Under the pieces are notes generated by a model. The model had not been told where the DNA came from and made no database searches. It saw only the letters and a list, made by a program, of their open reading frames with translations. This document shows positions 28,401 through 35,329 of a stretch of DNA of 64,000 bases, one piece after another. The DNA comes from Amaurobius ferox (Eukaryota > Arthropoda > Arachnida > Araneae > Amaurobiidae). How positions within the stretch are numbered: position 1 is the stretch's first letter; each line of letters opens with the position of its first letter. The stretch is from assembly GCA_951213105.1 (NCBI GenBank), contig OX578145.1:117259239-117323238 (forward strand), in the 5' to 3' direction. The position numbers were made by a program, and so were the translations under genes.

Positions 28401-31400
28401 GCACTTCCCGGCCGTCCAAACAGTTACCTTACACCTTTCTGGTAGGTCGGACGGTCTGGGTCTCAATCAACAACAACATGAGTTTTTTCAGATCTAGGGG
28501 AGACTAACTGATATACTGACATTGTCATTTATATTGGTGATGAAAAGCACATCCTACTGAGGGGAAAATATGAGGATCAAATAACTTCTCTTTTTGACGA
28601 GTTTAGCAAAAGCAGAGCTGGTTTTAACATTAAACGAACCTAGGCGATTGCCTAGGGGTACCAAGACACTGGGTGGGTGGGTATTCAGCCTTACTCATAA
28701 AAAAAAAAGCAAAAATAGAATGTTAAATCTTTTCAATTTAACGAAAGACTTGGGAAAAATTTGAATGAAAAAGGAATGAAAAATCAGCAGTGGCTCTAGT
28801 CTGATGGAGCTGAAATGGTTTTGTATGAATAACATTTTGTAAAATAAAACTTCCGTAAAGTTCAATAAGTTTATTTGAATTTTTCAGATTTATTTTATTT
28901 GCAGGCTTTCTAAGGACGAGTCAATCATTAAACATTTTTAGTATTTACAGCTATCAATCACTTCTACTTTTCAATCCAATTTCATCTGAATACTCAAGCC
29001 ATAAACTTCACATCAAAATATCAAATTATTTTACTAACTTATTTGGCCTTATATAAATTAAGCTTATATAATATATCTGACAAAATTTAAGATTCAAGTT
29101 AATCCATAAACTTGCCTGGTGGTACATAAATACATACTTGAATACCTATATATTTCCATCTATTGAATTCAAGTCTCATTAATCATTAAACATCTTTAGA
29201 ATCTCGAAGTTCATTTAACTTCCTAATTTTTTTTTAACAAAACAAAATATCTTGTACACCACTATTTTGCCAAGGAGTAAATGAACACAATGAGCTGCAA
29301 CACTTGAGACATTTTAAATATTACAGGGATTGCACTCAACTTTTCCTGAAAAGAAAAAAGGAAGAAAACAGGAATTATGATATAAAAAAAATAGGAATTT
29401 TAATTCCCATGGTCCTGATAAATAATGATTCTTTTTCTAATAAATATAGTATTGAAATATGCCTAACATAGTGTTGTCAGATATACAATGCTTTTGAGGC
29501 AGCAAAAATTACAACTGTGGATAAGTAGGAAAAATAAAAATATAAAAAGAGAGCACATATCATTTTTAGAAAGTAGGAAAAAAGGAGCTGTGCAATCCCT
29601 GATATTATAGCTTTCCATCCATTGGAAAACTCAGGTTAAAATACTAAAATATCAAAATTATAACCCCTATACTTCGAAAACTAAGAGCTTGATCTAAAAT
29701 TCAATTATATACACTTGTAAGGGCTTTCAAGGATACAAATTTGCTTATCATTCATAGCTATCACTTTTATATTTTGAGATATAACCATTACAATCATGAA
29801 AAATGGAAAATTGCCAATCTTCACTCGAAAACTAAAAGGGTTTATTTAAAAAAATATACGGATTTTGAAACTAAATTTCCTTACATATATTTTTATCACT
29901 TACAATTTATATCTATCTTTTACAGCTTCAAAGATATTTTGAGTGGGAAAAAAAAAAAAAAACTCATTTCAACAGATACTTACTTTTTAAGTTTTTTAAA
30001 AAAGGCTCGATCCAAAATCCAATTACACACATGAAGGGCTTTCAAAGAATTACAAAATCTTGCTCTTTGTTCATAACTCACATTCAGTTTTTGAGGCATT
30101 ACAAACTTAAAAATCAGTAAATTTTCAATCTTCTTCAGCTTGAGAAGATGATTACTCAATAACTATAACAGTTTTTTTTTTAAAACAAATACAGATTTAG
30201 AAACTAAATTTCCTAATGCATATTTTTATCACTTACTATTTATATTAACCTATAGTTTTGAAGCTATTTTGAGTGAAAATATAGAAAATGAAAAAACATT
30301 TGCTCGGACAGATATCTTTTAAGTTTTATAGAAAAAAAGTCAAAATAATAAAATATTGAAATTATTTTTACATATTCATAATCTGGACCATATTTTCAAC
30401 AAAACAAGAAAAATTATTTACATTTTTATCTATTACGTTCGGAGGTATAAGTATCCAAAGTTTTTACATTTCTCGTAATGCTCCATTTTAAGCCACAGAA
30501 GCCCCAAGCTTAAATGTTATTCACATTAAAAATTCAGCCTTTCAAATCCCGTTTGCATTTGTTTACTTTTCGTATTCTCAGTTTTTGCCTTTAACCTAAC
30601 TTCATGGTAATTATACTAAAAATTTAATTTACAAATACATGAATGGCAACAGTTCTAAGATTAATTTTTTTAAGTGTATTTCTCACTTCAATTTGTTTAT
30701 ATTTATGATATTTTTACATTACTGGATCTTGAGAATAGATAATAAAAATCAGGGTATCAATATCGCAAACATAAAGTGGAAAAAGAAAAAGAGTTGAAAA
30801 AATAAGAAGGTACATTTTAAAAATATCTTTGCCAAGATGATAGTAATTACATATGAAAAGAAAATCTTCAAGATAGATAATTGGTCTGAAAATTTGTCTA
30901 TAGTTTCAATTAATAAAGTGGAGTAAAATTCTACAGATACCAAAAATTGGAGGAGAAATCTACAGATCATATGAGTATTGCTGATTCTGAAATTAGTTGT
31001 TCTACAGATACAACCATAAAAGGATTTGATTTTAGAAATTTAAATTATAATGATCTAGCAACCTAGTGTTCTGTAAAATTTTCCAATATCAATCAATTAT
31101 GCCAACTATTAGTTGAACATGGACCGGAACAAATTCATAATTTTGATTTTCCAAAAGACAACAATAATCGGAAATTTTCAACGACTCTTTATACTCCACA
31201 GCTATTTAACTGTAAAATAATGCAGCAATTGTGGTTATTGTATTCAAATACCATGAATTCTGCATTTTGCTTCTGATGTTTATTATTTTATCAAAGGAAG
31301 ATTAACCCAGCGGGGAAAAATGCTGAGCATGGAGAAAGTCAAAGAGAACGAAAATTATCACAAGCAGAAAGAATTAGAAATTCAAATTTAAAGAAAAATA

Positions 31401-34400
31401 AAACTATTGATGAAAAGAAATTGATAGTTATTACAAAACAGGAGAGTACTGCAAGTACTCTTTGCTGTAGTTCAAACTTTAGTTATTCAAAATATACCAT
31501 TTCGAGGAGCAAATGAGACATTTTCACATGGAAAGAGAAACTTATTTTAATTTGTCAAGTTTCTAGCCAAATTTGATGCAATAATGAACGAACATCTTCG
31601 AAGAATAAAAGATAAAGAGACATATGTGCATTATCTTGGAAAAAAATATTCAAAATGAGATAATAAAAATCTTTATCAATGCGATAAAATTATTTTTAAG
31701 AATCTATAAAAATCTAAGCAAAATATTTTTTTATAATTATTTATTGTACGTCATATTGCTCATATAGAACAAATGTTCATACTATTTAGTCTCGTGGACA
31801 CTAGTAACAGCACAGCTTGTATAAAAGAACACATTTTGGGATTTATAGAAATAAAAAGTACTACTAGAGAATTATTACCAAATGAAATACTACAAATTCT
31901 AGAAAATGTTCCATGAAATAAATTGAGGACAAAATTTACGAGGTCAAGGATACTATGCCAGTATAATATAAAAAGTGATATAAAAAGCGTAAAGCAATGA
32001 ATTTCAAATATTAACCCAAGAGCAATGTATGTACCCTATAGTTCACATTTATTACTTAGTAGTGAAATGCACTGCTAACAGTTTGGAAAACCACAGCATT
32101 TTTTTGCATGGTACATCGTCTGTATGAATTTTTTTATAGCAATAGGAATACCTCAAAAAACATAAACAATTCATTTTACACTGAAACTAGTCTGTGGTAC
32201 ATGATAGGATAGTTGAATTGACTCATTGAAGCTAAGATAAAATTTGTCAGATGTTTGTGAAACACTGCAATAATTATCTCATGATAATTTATGTGGATTA
32301 AATGGAAATACCATGAAATTAGAAGCAAATAGACTTCTTAAAATTTTAAGAAAGTCTAAACTTATCACATCTTTAATAATGTGGTATAATATACTTTTTG
32401 AAATAAACTAAGATGAAGCCTACAAAAGATACAAGGGCCAAAACAAACACGAACAGAATTTAAAAGAATAAAATTTGGTTTATTAAGACGTAATTTAGCT
32501 TATACAGGTAGTTTAACTTTACAGCTGCAATAATGTAGAGTCAAAGGCACTCACCGATAGAACCGCTATAGAGTTACGGCGAAATTATGTAGATGCTACC
32601 TGACACCAAAGTTAAAGTTTCATGGAACACTCCGACAAGCACAAGGTCAGAAAGGTCCACTGTTGTTGTTGAGACCCAGACTGTCCGACCTACCAGAAAG
32701 GTGTAAGGTAACCGTTTGGATGGCCAGGAAGTGCCACCCAATTTAGACCGGAACCCAGTGGGGAAGGCATCCACAGGGACCGTACCTTCCTTCCCCTACC
32801 ATCAACCTCTCAGAAGGACTTACAGACCCACATGTTTAACATGATCGTACTCCGCATGAACACGGCGGCAGTTGTGGCAGAATGCAAATCCAGTGAGCAA
32901 ACCACTGAGCTATCGCACCCGAGATGTGCCAACAGCATGCGGTGTTCCCAGGTGGTCACCCACGCAAGTACTAACCGCATCCAATGCTGCTTGACTTCGG
33001 CGATCTAACAAGAACCGGGAAAGGTCCACTGTGCCGACTATCACTGTGGCAAACTTGGATGTACTACACTTACCAAAGCCATGGTGCACATCCAGCAGCC
33101 TGGTACATCATCTCATCAAACAGCATGACATCTCAGGAAAACACAAGATCGAAAGCAATGATGGACATTCGCACAAAAACATGTAGTAATGCCTGGTAAA
33201 AGTATCCGATGCAGAACAATCTCAAACATAGAGTGGCCACCCACTATGACTATCGAATAGCATGGTGTCCCAGGAAAATATACGATCCAAAGCAATGACG
33301 GACACACCATTCTCAAGATAATTATTTTGTTTTGTTTTGGACAACTCAAAACAGCATCAACATGACACGTAAAAATAAAAAACAAATGCAAATTTGGAGA
33401 AAATGAGCATTGTTTTACATTATGAAATGAATATAAAAAGAGGTTTGTAATTTTTTATTATTAGTCACATCAGATATTTTTGTTTTACAGTTTCAGTATC
33501 AAATAAAACTTTATCTAATATATATTTTATTTTATATAAATAGTTGAAGTTTCTAAATTATAACTAAAAATAAAACACAAAATAATAATTTTTTTTTAAA
33601 ATAAAACACAGAAAAATGAAATTAACAAAAAAGTAGCATGAACTTACCAAAACTAAGACCAACAGATAGGTAATAAACAAAAAAGCTGAAATTATATAAA
33701 ATAATATCAATTCATGCAAAATAAATCATGCAAACTAAATACAATAAAATTTAAACCATACTAAGTTATCCAAAGGCATTCAAGGTTATAAAATCAAAAT
33801 AACAGACATAATAAGACAATCTAGCACAGAAGACAAGGTTTTCAGAGGAACTTTAATTCTGAGGTTGTCTCTTAAAGCGGCAACCCTCTGCATCCTTTCT
33901 TCGAATTTCATTCTCGTATTCAGATGAAGATAAAACAGACAAAAGGGATAATTTTTCCTATGTATTTACCTTTCCTGGTTAGTTTGTCTCTGAATTTTTC
34001 ACTGTCATGTTTGGTACTTTCATTCAAGTTATATAGAAAGGTACTTTAAAAAACTATGCATTTTGCTTATTTTTCATATAGAGATAATATAAGCATATAG
34101 ATTCATTTTAACATATGGATACAAAACATATAAGTGCCATTTGAATTCGGACATTATATCCCATTAAAATTGCTTCAGTACTGATCACATTTGTTATAGA
34201 TGGCTATTATAAAAGATTGTTATAATTGATAGATTTGTTATAATAAATAGCTGACCATTAAGCGATTAAGGTTATAAATCAATATAAAAAAATTATACAA
34301 TTCAAATTAATAGAATTAACTTTCAAGTTAATAACATGCAAGACTTCGTTTAGTTTTTAGGTTTTATATGTAAAATATATAGCATAAACATAACCCAATT

Positions 34401-34970
34401 CAAAAATTTCTTTACAAAAGGTTTTAGTATTACATAACTACATTTAACGTGTATTACAAAACATGTTATCTTTATATTGTTGAGATAGTTACATGAGATT
34501 GTTTGTATTTAGTTTAAAAATTTTGATATAAATATAGTGCAATAATTCGTGTTATACTTGCACACATTAATATTTATCAAATGATTAATATATAAATATC
34601 ATCAATCAATGAATGTATGAGAAAATAAGTCTAATTATTTTATAAAAAAAAAAATATATGTTGCATGGCACATTAAATGTCTGTAATTTATGCCAAAATC
34701 ATGCTTTTCAACTAAAACAATGTTAAATGACATGTGTGTCTCTAAAGCACATTTCATATAACATAAAATTGTTCAATATGTAGGTAATAAAACTATCCAG
34801 CTTATCGGCAAATTTTTCCTTATTAAGAAATTAGAAAATTGGCGCATACTTAAGCAAACAGAAATAAATGTTTTACAGTAAAATACAAAAAAATTGTGAG
34901 AAATTGAAATAATAAATTGGCAAATTTAAAAAAACTTTGACTTATTTCAAACCTTCTCCTCTTTTGGCAT
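1299..34970 (-). CDS. MDM1: MDM1-like centriolar microtubule-binding protein, 10 exons, 3' end beyond the window
   Basis: Spliced gene read right to left: 34953-34970, 26545-26632, 15944-16065, 15657-15746, 13340-13547, 12957-13053, 10995-11088, 7506-7711, 4815-4918, 1299-1448. Exon lengths total 1177 nt, that is 392 complete codons plus one base, and all junction phases agree without a stop. Seen: three family repeats, SEYKRNYVW (residues 9-17), SEYQSQYAW (140-148) and TEYKAKYKPF (212-221), and a basic Lys/Pro-rich C-terminal part. Known: MDM1 binds microtubules through SEY-type repeats, sits in centrioles and restrains centriole duplication. Inferred: the same role here. Introns are up to about 10 kb and full of transposons. 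No stop or polyA site is visible because the gene runs off the left edge. The first exon is the weakest part. The identification rests on the repeats and overall order, not on a database search. Confidence 0.75.
1449..2811. other. MDM1 intron, nothing recognised
   Basis: Mostly AT-rich. A less AT-rich patch at about 1840-2450 looks like old repeat sequence, but I cannot assign it to a family. Confidence 0.45.
2827..3444 (-). mobile_element. Composite (multimeric) tRNA-derived SINE
   Basis: On the minus strand: a 5'-truncated second unit (right part, from about 3187), a full unit (about 2878-3175) and an extra tail fragment (2827-2870) that repeats the 3' end. The tRNA-like head has box A TAGCCCATTGG and box B GGTTCGATTCC in the full copy. 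The tail is rich in AAC triplets. One 15-bp duplication, ATGCAAAAGGTAGGT, lies at 2812-2826 and 3445-3459, so the whole composite is bounded by a single insertion event. GGGCTACCGCCCAGAAT-type repeats sit at the internal junction (3149-3190). Confidence 0.88.
3460..4089. other. AT-rich intron, nothing recognised
   Basis: Long A/T runs and short microsatellite-like patches; no frame or repeat I can support. Confidence 0.45.
4090..4445 (-). repeat. Interspersed repeat family A, truncated copy
   Basis: Reverse-strand match to the left part of the repeat at 54910-55815. Shared segments include TATAAGGAAAGTA, the GATGGGGTCGAAAATTC region, a CACACACC/GGTGTG-type block with the CTCACAGAT-CCAGTATT segment, and a following TTTTGAAAAAT stretch. 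Non-coding. Confidence 0.7.
4446..6398. other. MDM1 intron sequence around exon 9, otherwise nothing recognised
   Basis: Apart from the exon at 4815-4918 this is AT-rich intron with no supported element. Confidence 0.45.
4815..4918 (-). CDS. MDM1: MDM1 exon 9
   Basis: One base completes a Lys codon, then 34 codons, then one base. Acceptor ATTTATAG, donor TTAA|GTAAAAAT. Highly basic (Lys-rich) low-complexity segment. Supported by phase agreement with the exons at 7506-7711 and 1299-1448. Confidence 0.74.
6413..6555 (+). mobile_element. 5'-truncated tRNA-derived SINE
   Basis: Plus-strand 3' half of the SINE (starts within the CCTTCCGAGAGGTTGGTGG region, ends GGGTTTCAACAGCA). The tRNA head is absent. 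Flanked by a 14-bp duplication ACATATTTTCTATG at 6399-6412 and 6556-6569, which shows target-primed insertion with incomplete reverse transcription. Confidence 0.9.
6570..8754. other. MDM1 intron sequence around exon 8
   Basis: Apart from the exon at 7506-7711, AT-rich. A decayed tandem duplication (units near 8108-8240 and 8262-8400, each with CAATAATTTATT and a later CATTCATA) is the only structure seen. Confidence 0.45.
7506..7711 (-). CDS. MDM1: MDM1 exon 8
   Basis: Sixty-eight codons plus two bases. Acceptor CTTTTTACAG, donor CAA|GTAAGAT. The peptide starts VPEKENEHLEEPWLVEVVER and contains ANEYRWRGHGHPVYG. An acidic helix followed by an EYR-basic segment corresponds to the region after the third repeat in vertebrate MDM1. 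Phase 0 in, phase 2 out. Confidence 0.85.
8755..9150 (+). repeat. Interspersed repeat family B, copy 2
   Basis: Same family and orientation as 255-630. Shares the TATGGGATAAT core, the TAGGTCCCACAGACCGTC segment and a decayed GATAGACAGACAG block before the right end ATGTTGTAAAATGTTAAA. Confidence 0.7.
9151..11579. other. MDM1 intron sequence around exon 7
   Basis: Apart from the exon at 10995-11088, no supported feature. A less AT-rich patch at about 9280-9840 may be an old repeat, unassigned. Confidence 0.4.
10995..11088 (-). CDS. MDM1: MDM1 exon 7 with third SEY-type repeat
   Basis: One base completes an Arg codon, then 31 codons, ending in phase 0 at AAG|GTAAGCC. Acceptor CTGTTTTAG. Contains TEYKAKYKPFTSYVYVDG (residues 212-229) followed by QWKK. 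This resembles the vertebrate MDM1 segment with SEYRAKF followed by a Y-L-Y and a Trp, so it is strong evidence for family and order. Confidence 0.87.
11580..12620 (+). repeat. Decayed tandem array, about 150-bp period
   Basis: Two recurring words mark the units. One is ACCCCTAAAxTAACAAAT-like, near 11628, 11758, 11908, 12060, 12525 and 12575. The other is CACCAAATTTCAAATCTCTAT-like (shortened here), near 11685, 11840, 11989, 12138 and 12445. Spacing is about 150 bp in the left half. The copies have diverged strongly. Lies in the MDM1 intron between exons 6 and 7. Confidence 0.6.
12957..13053 (-). CDS. MDM1: MDM1 exon 6
   Basis: Completes a split Asp codon, then 31 codons, then two bases. 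Acceptor TTTTGTTCTAG, donor AG|GTAAGT (perfect consensus). Basic linker with Lys/Pro/Ala between the second and third repeats. The strict phase match (1 in, 2 out) and strong donor support it although no motif is present. Confidence 0.8.
13340..13547 (-). CDS. MDM1: MDM1 exon 5 with second SEY repeat
   Basis: Sixty-nine codons plus one base. Acceptor TTATTTTTAG, donor ACAG|GTTAGT. Carries TSEYQSQYAWPKK at about residues 139-151, the second SEY repeat with its conserved Trp. A Pro/Ser-rich stretch precedes it. Starts in phase 0 and ends in phase 1, matching both neighbours. Confidence 0.85.
14013..14580 (+). pseudogene. Mariner-family transposase relic
   Basis: Reads TQQQCVDRVNSTFDDEAPS, then NWFKEFHLGHR and a PRTAVTPENIDAVQQII segment: the N-terminal helix-turn-helix and linker of mariner (SETMAR-like) transposase. 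An early in-frame stop lies at about 14032. After 14290 the frame breaks and a large part of the catalytic domain is missing. A C-terminal piece follows, with FHHDNASSHTAFQT (the second Asp block) and SPEEA. Length is far below the roughly 345 residues of a full transposase. Inactive copy inside an MDM1 intron. Confidence 0.88.
15657..15746 (-). CDS. MDM1: MDM1 exon 4
   Basis: Thirty codons, phase 0 on both sides. Acceptor TTTATTACAG, donor ATG|GTTGGT. Low-complexity hydrophilic linker rich in Ser, Arg, Gly and Gln between the first and second SEY repeats. The donor is non-consensus after +2, so the left edge could move by a few bases. Confidence 0.68.
15944..16065 (-). CDS. MDM1: MDM1 exon 3
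   Basis: Forty complete codons plus the two bases that finish the split codon of the previous exon. Acceptor TTTTCAG, donor AGA|GTATAG (sub-optimal). The peptide is hydrophilic, with many Arg, Asp and Ser, and contains no recognised motif. Support comes from the open frame, the splice sites and the exact phase match on both sides. Confidence 0.72.
17700..18459 (-). pseudogene. hAT transposase relic (GTF2IRD2/ZBED-like), C-terminal part
   Basis: Open frame of 192 codons (17721-18299), with the same frame continuing upstream past a TGA to about 18455. It contains QVRWLSAGKMLK followed by VYDLHEEIITFF, then DLSFMVDMTQHLNKLN and a C-terminal PxxFxMELIxIQ segment. This is the order found in the domesticated and transposon-encoded hAT proteins of the GTF2IRD2 / ZBED5 group. 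The N-terminal part is at 21202-22095, separated by a 2.7-kb insertion. Stops and the insertion make it inactive. Confidence 0.85.
18460..21201 (-). mobile_element. LTR-type insertion(s) splitting the hAT gene
   Basis: A 2.74-kb block flanked by ACATGT (18454-18459 and 21202-21207), or equivalently TGTTG...CAACA ends with a CATG duplication. Removing it rejoins the hAT reading frame exactly. It has no long coding frame. On the minus strand there are two TATA-like boxes, near 20803-20809 (GATATAAAGG) and 19555-19563 (GTATAAATAC), each next to a CpG-richer region, and a possible polyA signal near 20215. A second TGTTG at 20120 suggests two stacked LTR-like units. Best guess: solo LTR(s) or a very short LTR element. 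Other classes with TG...CA ends are not excluded. Confidence 0.55.
18601..18958. repeat. 116-bp tandem repeat, three copies
   Basis: Units begin at about 18611, 18727 and 18843 with AATTTTATCAACTTAGTTAA and are almost identical. The third diverges at its end. Lies inside the LTR-type insertion. The near-identity indicates recent duplication. Confidence 0.92.
21202..22095 (-). pseudogene. hAT transposase relic (GTF2IRD2/ZBED-like), N-terminal and catalytic part
   Basis: Three frame blocks read on the minus strand. 22095-21890 has the BED-like FNVKRHYNTKHADKYKELSG. 21889-21695 has KIKDLQHKFTNQQNIFKR and ASFVVSKILVKKLKPY. 21722-21207 has FTWFSLAIDKSTDITDTAQL, GISTDGAPAM and CHCLLHQENLCAK, the first-Asp, second-Asp and His-rich blocks of the hAT catalytic core. 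Stops and frameshifts interrupt it. It continues into 17700-18459 after the 2.7-kb insertion. Confidence 0.88.
22096..22735. other. hAT 5' flank and unassigned sequence
   Basis: Contains a GC-richer patch at about 22500-22560 that probably belongs to the hAT element. Its terminal repeat was not located. Confidence 0.35.
22740..23880 (+). pseudogene. Broken coiled-coil protein sequence, possible processed pseudogene
   Basis: Plus-strand frames, with stops and shifts, spell a helical protein: YNEEKCESLKNQLGYLIEQL (22795-22855), then RIQNVEKLHRKFQESIEIAN (about 23165-23225), then a second nearly identical block 123 bp later (about 23288-23350), then FDNLEADIDYLTQNSMAKRR (about 23800-23860) and a stop. 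Heptad-like spacing of Leu/Ile suggests a coiled coil. No introns are visible and a SINE interrupts it at 23451-23741. I do not recognise the parent gene. Confidence 0.45.
23451..23741 (-). mobile_element. Full-length tRNA-derived SINE
   Basis: Minus-strand SINE with tRNA-like head (box A TAGCCTATTGG, box B GGTTCAATTCC), conserved body and an AAC-rich tail at the left end. Flanked by a 13-bp duplication AAGGTATGCATGT at 23438-23450 and 23742-23754. About 291 bp. Confidence 0.93.
24383..24960 (-). mobile_element. piggyBac-like deletion derivative
   Basis: TTAA at 24383-24386 is followed by CCCTTTGAGGATGG, a plausible piggyBac-type end. The minus-strand ORF 24934-24698 has an N-terminal MAESRHLLSVEEY acidic start. 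It runs directly into YECKDCNVGLHVSMF, which resembles the C-terminal Cys-rich finger of piggyBac transposases (C-x2-C followed by a V-x-L block). The catalytic core is missing, so this is an internally deleted non-autonomous copy. The right end was not located. Confidence 0.5.
24961..26544. other. MDM1 intron, nothing recognised
   Basis: AT-rich; short ORFs only, none with a recognisable motif. Confidence 0.4.
26545..26632 (-). CDS. MDM1: MDM1 exon with first SEY repeat
   Basis: Encodes SEYKRNYVWHPQYKP and following residues (about 7-36). Acceptor is CTTTTCAG, donor is CCA|GTGAGTTT. It starts in phase 0 and ends in phase 1. The S-E-Y-basic-R-N-aromatic-x-W pattern is the best single marker of MDM1 in the window and matches the first repeat of the vertebrate proteins. 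Confidence 0.85.
26633..28385. other. MDM1 first intron, unassigned sequence
   Basis: 27450-28300 is less AT-rich and reads in short broken frames (for example 27500-27900 on the plus strand). It is probably an old transposon, but I cannot name the family. Confidence 0.35.
28388..28480 (+). mobile_element. 3' fragment of tRNA-derived SINE
   Basis: Plus-strand match to the last 90 bp of the SINE, from TCTAAATTGGGTGGCACTTCC to GGTCTGGGTCTCAAT plus a CAACAACAAC tail. Severe 5' truncation. Confidence 0.85.
28481..29689. other. MDM1 first intron, unassigned
   Basis: A short patch at 28610-28680 (GCCTAGGGGTACC and a GGGTGGGTGGG run) looks like the end of an old transposon. The rest is AT-rich. 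Confidence 0.35.
29690..30330. repeat. Tandem duplication of about 315 bp
   Basis: The two halves share GGGCTTTCAA(A/G)GA, the TTTTGAGAT/GAGGCATTAC region, ACTAAATTTCCTTA/ATG, TTTTTATCACTTAC and a TTTGAGTG-A-run segment in the same order. Divergence is substantial. Non-coding. Confidence 0.7.
30331..30965. other. MDM1 first intron, nothing recognised
   Basis: AT-rich; no supported element. Confidence 0.4.
30966..32410 (+). pseudogene. hAT transposase relic, ZMYM/TTF-finger type
   Basis: Plus-strand frames with many stops. In order: GPEQIHNFDFPKDNNNRKFS (about 31120-31180), a following Trp/Cys-rich TTF-type finger region (STLYTPQLFN..., LWLLYSNTMNSAFCF), NPAGKNAEHGES, FRGANETFSHGK, then LAKFDAIMNEHLRRIKDKET (about 31560-31620). 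Further along are HIAHIEQMF, an NPRAMYVPYSSHLLL block (about 32010-32055) and SLIMWYNILFEIN at the end. This order is that of ZMYM1-like hAT proteins with a DUF4371-type core. Heavily decayed and not functional. Confidence 0.87.
32664..32927 (-). mobile_element. tRNA-derived SINE part of a 5S-SINE chimera
   Basis: Minus-strand SINE. The head GATAGCTCAGTGGTTTGCTCA is a good box A, but a short deletion removes box B. The body and the tail (AACAACAACA) are normal. It is directly preceded (on its 5' side) by a 5S rRNA fragment at 32928-33018. The pair is flanked by one duplication, GAAAGGTCCACTGT, at 32650-32663 and 33019-33032. Confidence 0.9.
32928..33018 (-). pseudogene. 5'-truncated 5S rRNA sequence (retroposed)
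   Basis: Minus strand: starts CCGGTTCTTGTTAGATCGCC and continues through GAAGTCAAGCAGC, GGTTAGTACTTGCGTGGGTG, ACCACCTGGGAACACCGC and ends GCTGTTGGC. This covers about nucleotides 27-118 of animal 5S rRNA, including the internal control region boxes. The first quarter is missing. Because the 3' end abuts a SINE and the whole is framed by one target-site duplication, this is a retroposed chimera, not a 5S gene. Confidence 0.9.
33060..33320. repeat. Decayed tandem repeat, about 136-bp period
   Basis: GCATGACATCTCAGGAAAAC...GAAAGCAATGATGGACA at 33123-33170 recurs as GCATGGTGTCCCAGGAAAAT...CAAAGCAATGACGGACA at 33259-33306. Less AT-rich than its surroundings and probably part of an unassigned transposon that also includes 32500-32650. 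Confidence 0.5.
33321..34952. other. MDM1 first intron, nothing recognised
   Basis: AT-rich. One 33-codon frame at about 33855-33960 (minus) is discussed among the rejected items. Confidence 0.4.
34953..34970 (-). CDS. MDM1: MDM1 putative first coding exon (MPKEEK)
   Basis: Eighteen-base exon encoding MPKEEK, ending at an AAG|GTTTGA donor. It joins in phase 0 to the exon at 26545-26632. That puts the first SEY repeat at residue 9, close to the vertebrate MDM1 N-terminus, which also starts MP and has a Lys at position 6. The donor is weak and the exon is tiny, so the start is a proposal. A CpG-richer stretch lies just upstream at 35100-35320. Confidence 0.4.
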
Positions 34971-35320
34971 CGGACAGGTGCTACATATGTTCCAGAAAGA
35001 ATTAATCATGTGCTAGGCTTTAATTTAACCACTCTAAACAAATATAATTAAAATTTATTTCAAAGATTCAAAAGAATATAAAAAAATTCTAAATGAATAA
35101 TAATTTATTTAAAAGATGTCCAGTCGCAAAACGAGAAAGCAGAAGCGAAAACACGATGATTTCTATTCATTTCATTTCACTTCGGTAAAAATAAAAAAAG
35201 CCAAGGAGATACGTAAAAATCACAAGTACACTGTATTCTTCGTCACCTTCATGAACCAGTCATCCCCGTCATGAGGCCTTCCAACTCCCTCGTGACGTCA
35301 CCGAAAAGGTTACTAGAAAA
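34971..35320 (-). promoter_or_regulatory. Putative MDM1 5' UTR / promoter, CpG-richer block
   Basis: Just upstream of the proposed MDM1 start the composition changes from AT-rich to a CpG-containing block at about 35100-35320. It includes a CRE-like TGACGTCACC-type site near 35293-35302 and runs such as CGGTGACGTCACG on the minus strand. On the plus strand an ATG at 35116 opens 23 codons ending at TCG|GTAAAA, so a divergent transcript is possible. No TATA box is evident. Function is inferred from position and composition. Confidence 0.35.
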
Positions 35321-35329
35321 TTGTTCTCA

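Noticed and set aside
29741..30034. 97-codon frame
   Set aside because: Falls within a decayed 315-bp tandem duplication; the second copy does not keep the frame.
32928..33018. A functional 5S rRNA gene
   Set aside because: The first quarter of the gene is missing, there is no T-run terminator after its 3' end, and it is fused to a SINE.
33855..33962. Possible minus-strand C-terminal exon with SEYENEIRRK
   Set aside because: An acceptor-like ATACATAG and a stop are present, but it lies inside the proposed MDM1 first intron, lacks a downstream polyA signal and matches no repeat pattern of MDM1. Chance cannot be excluded.
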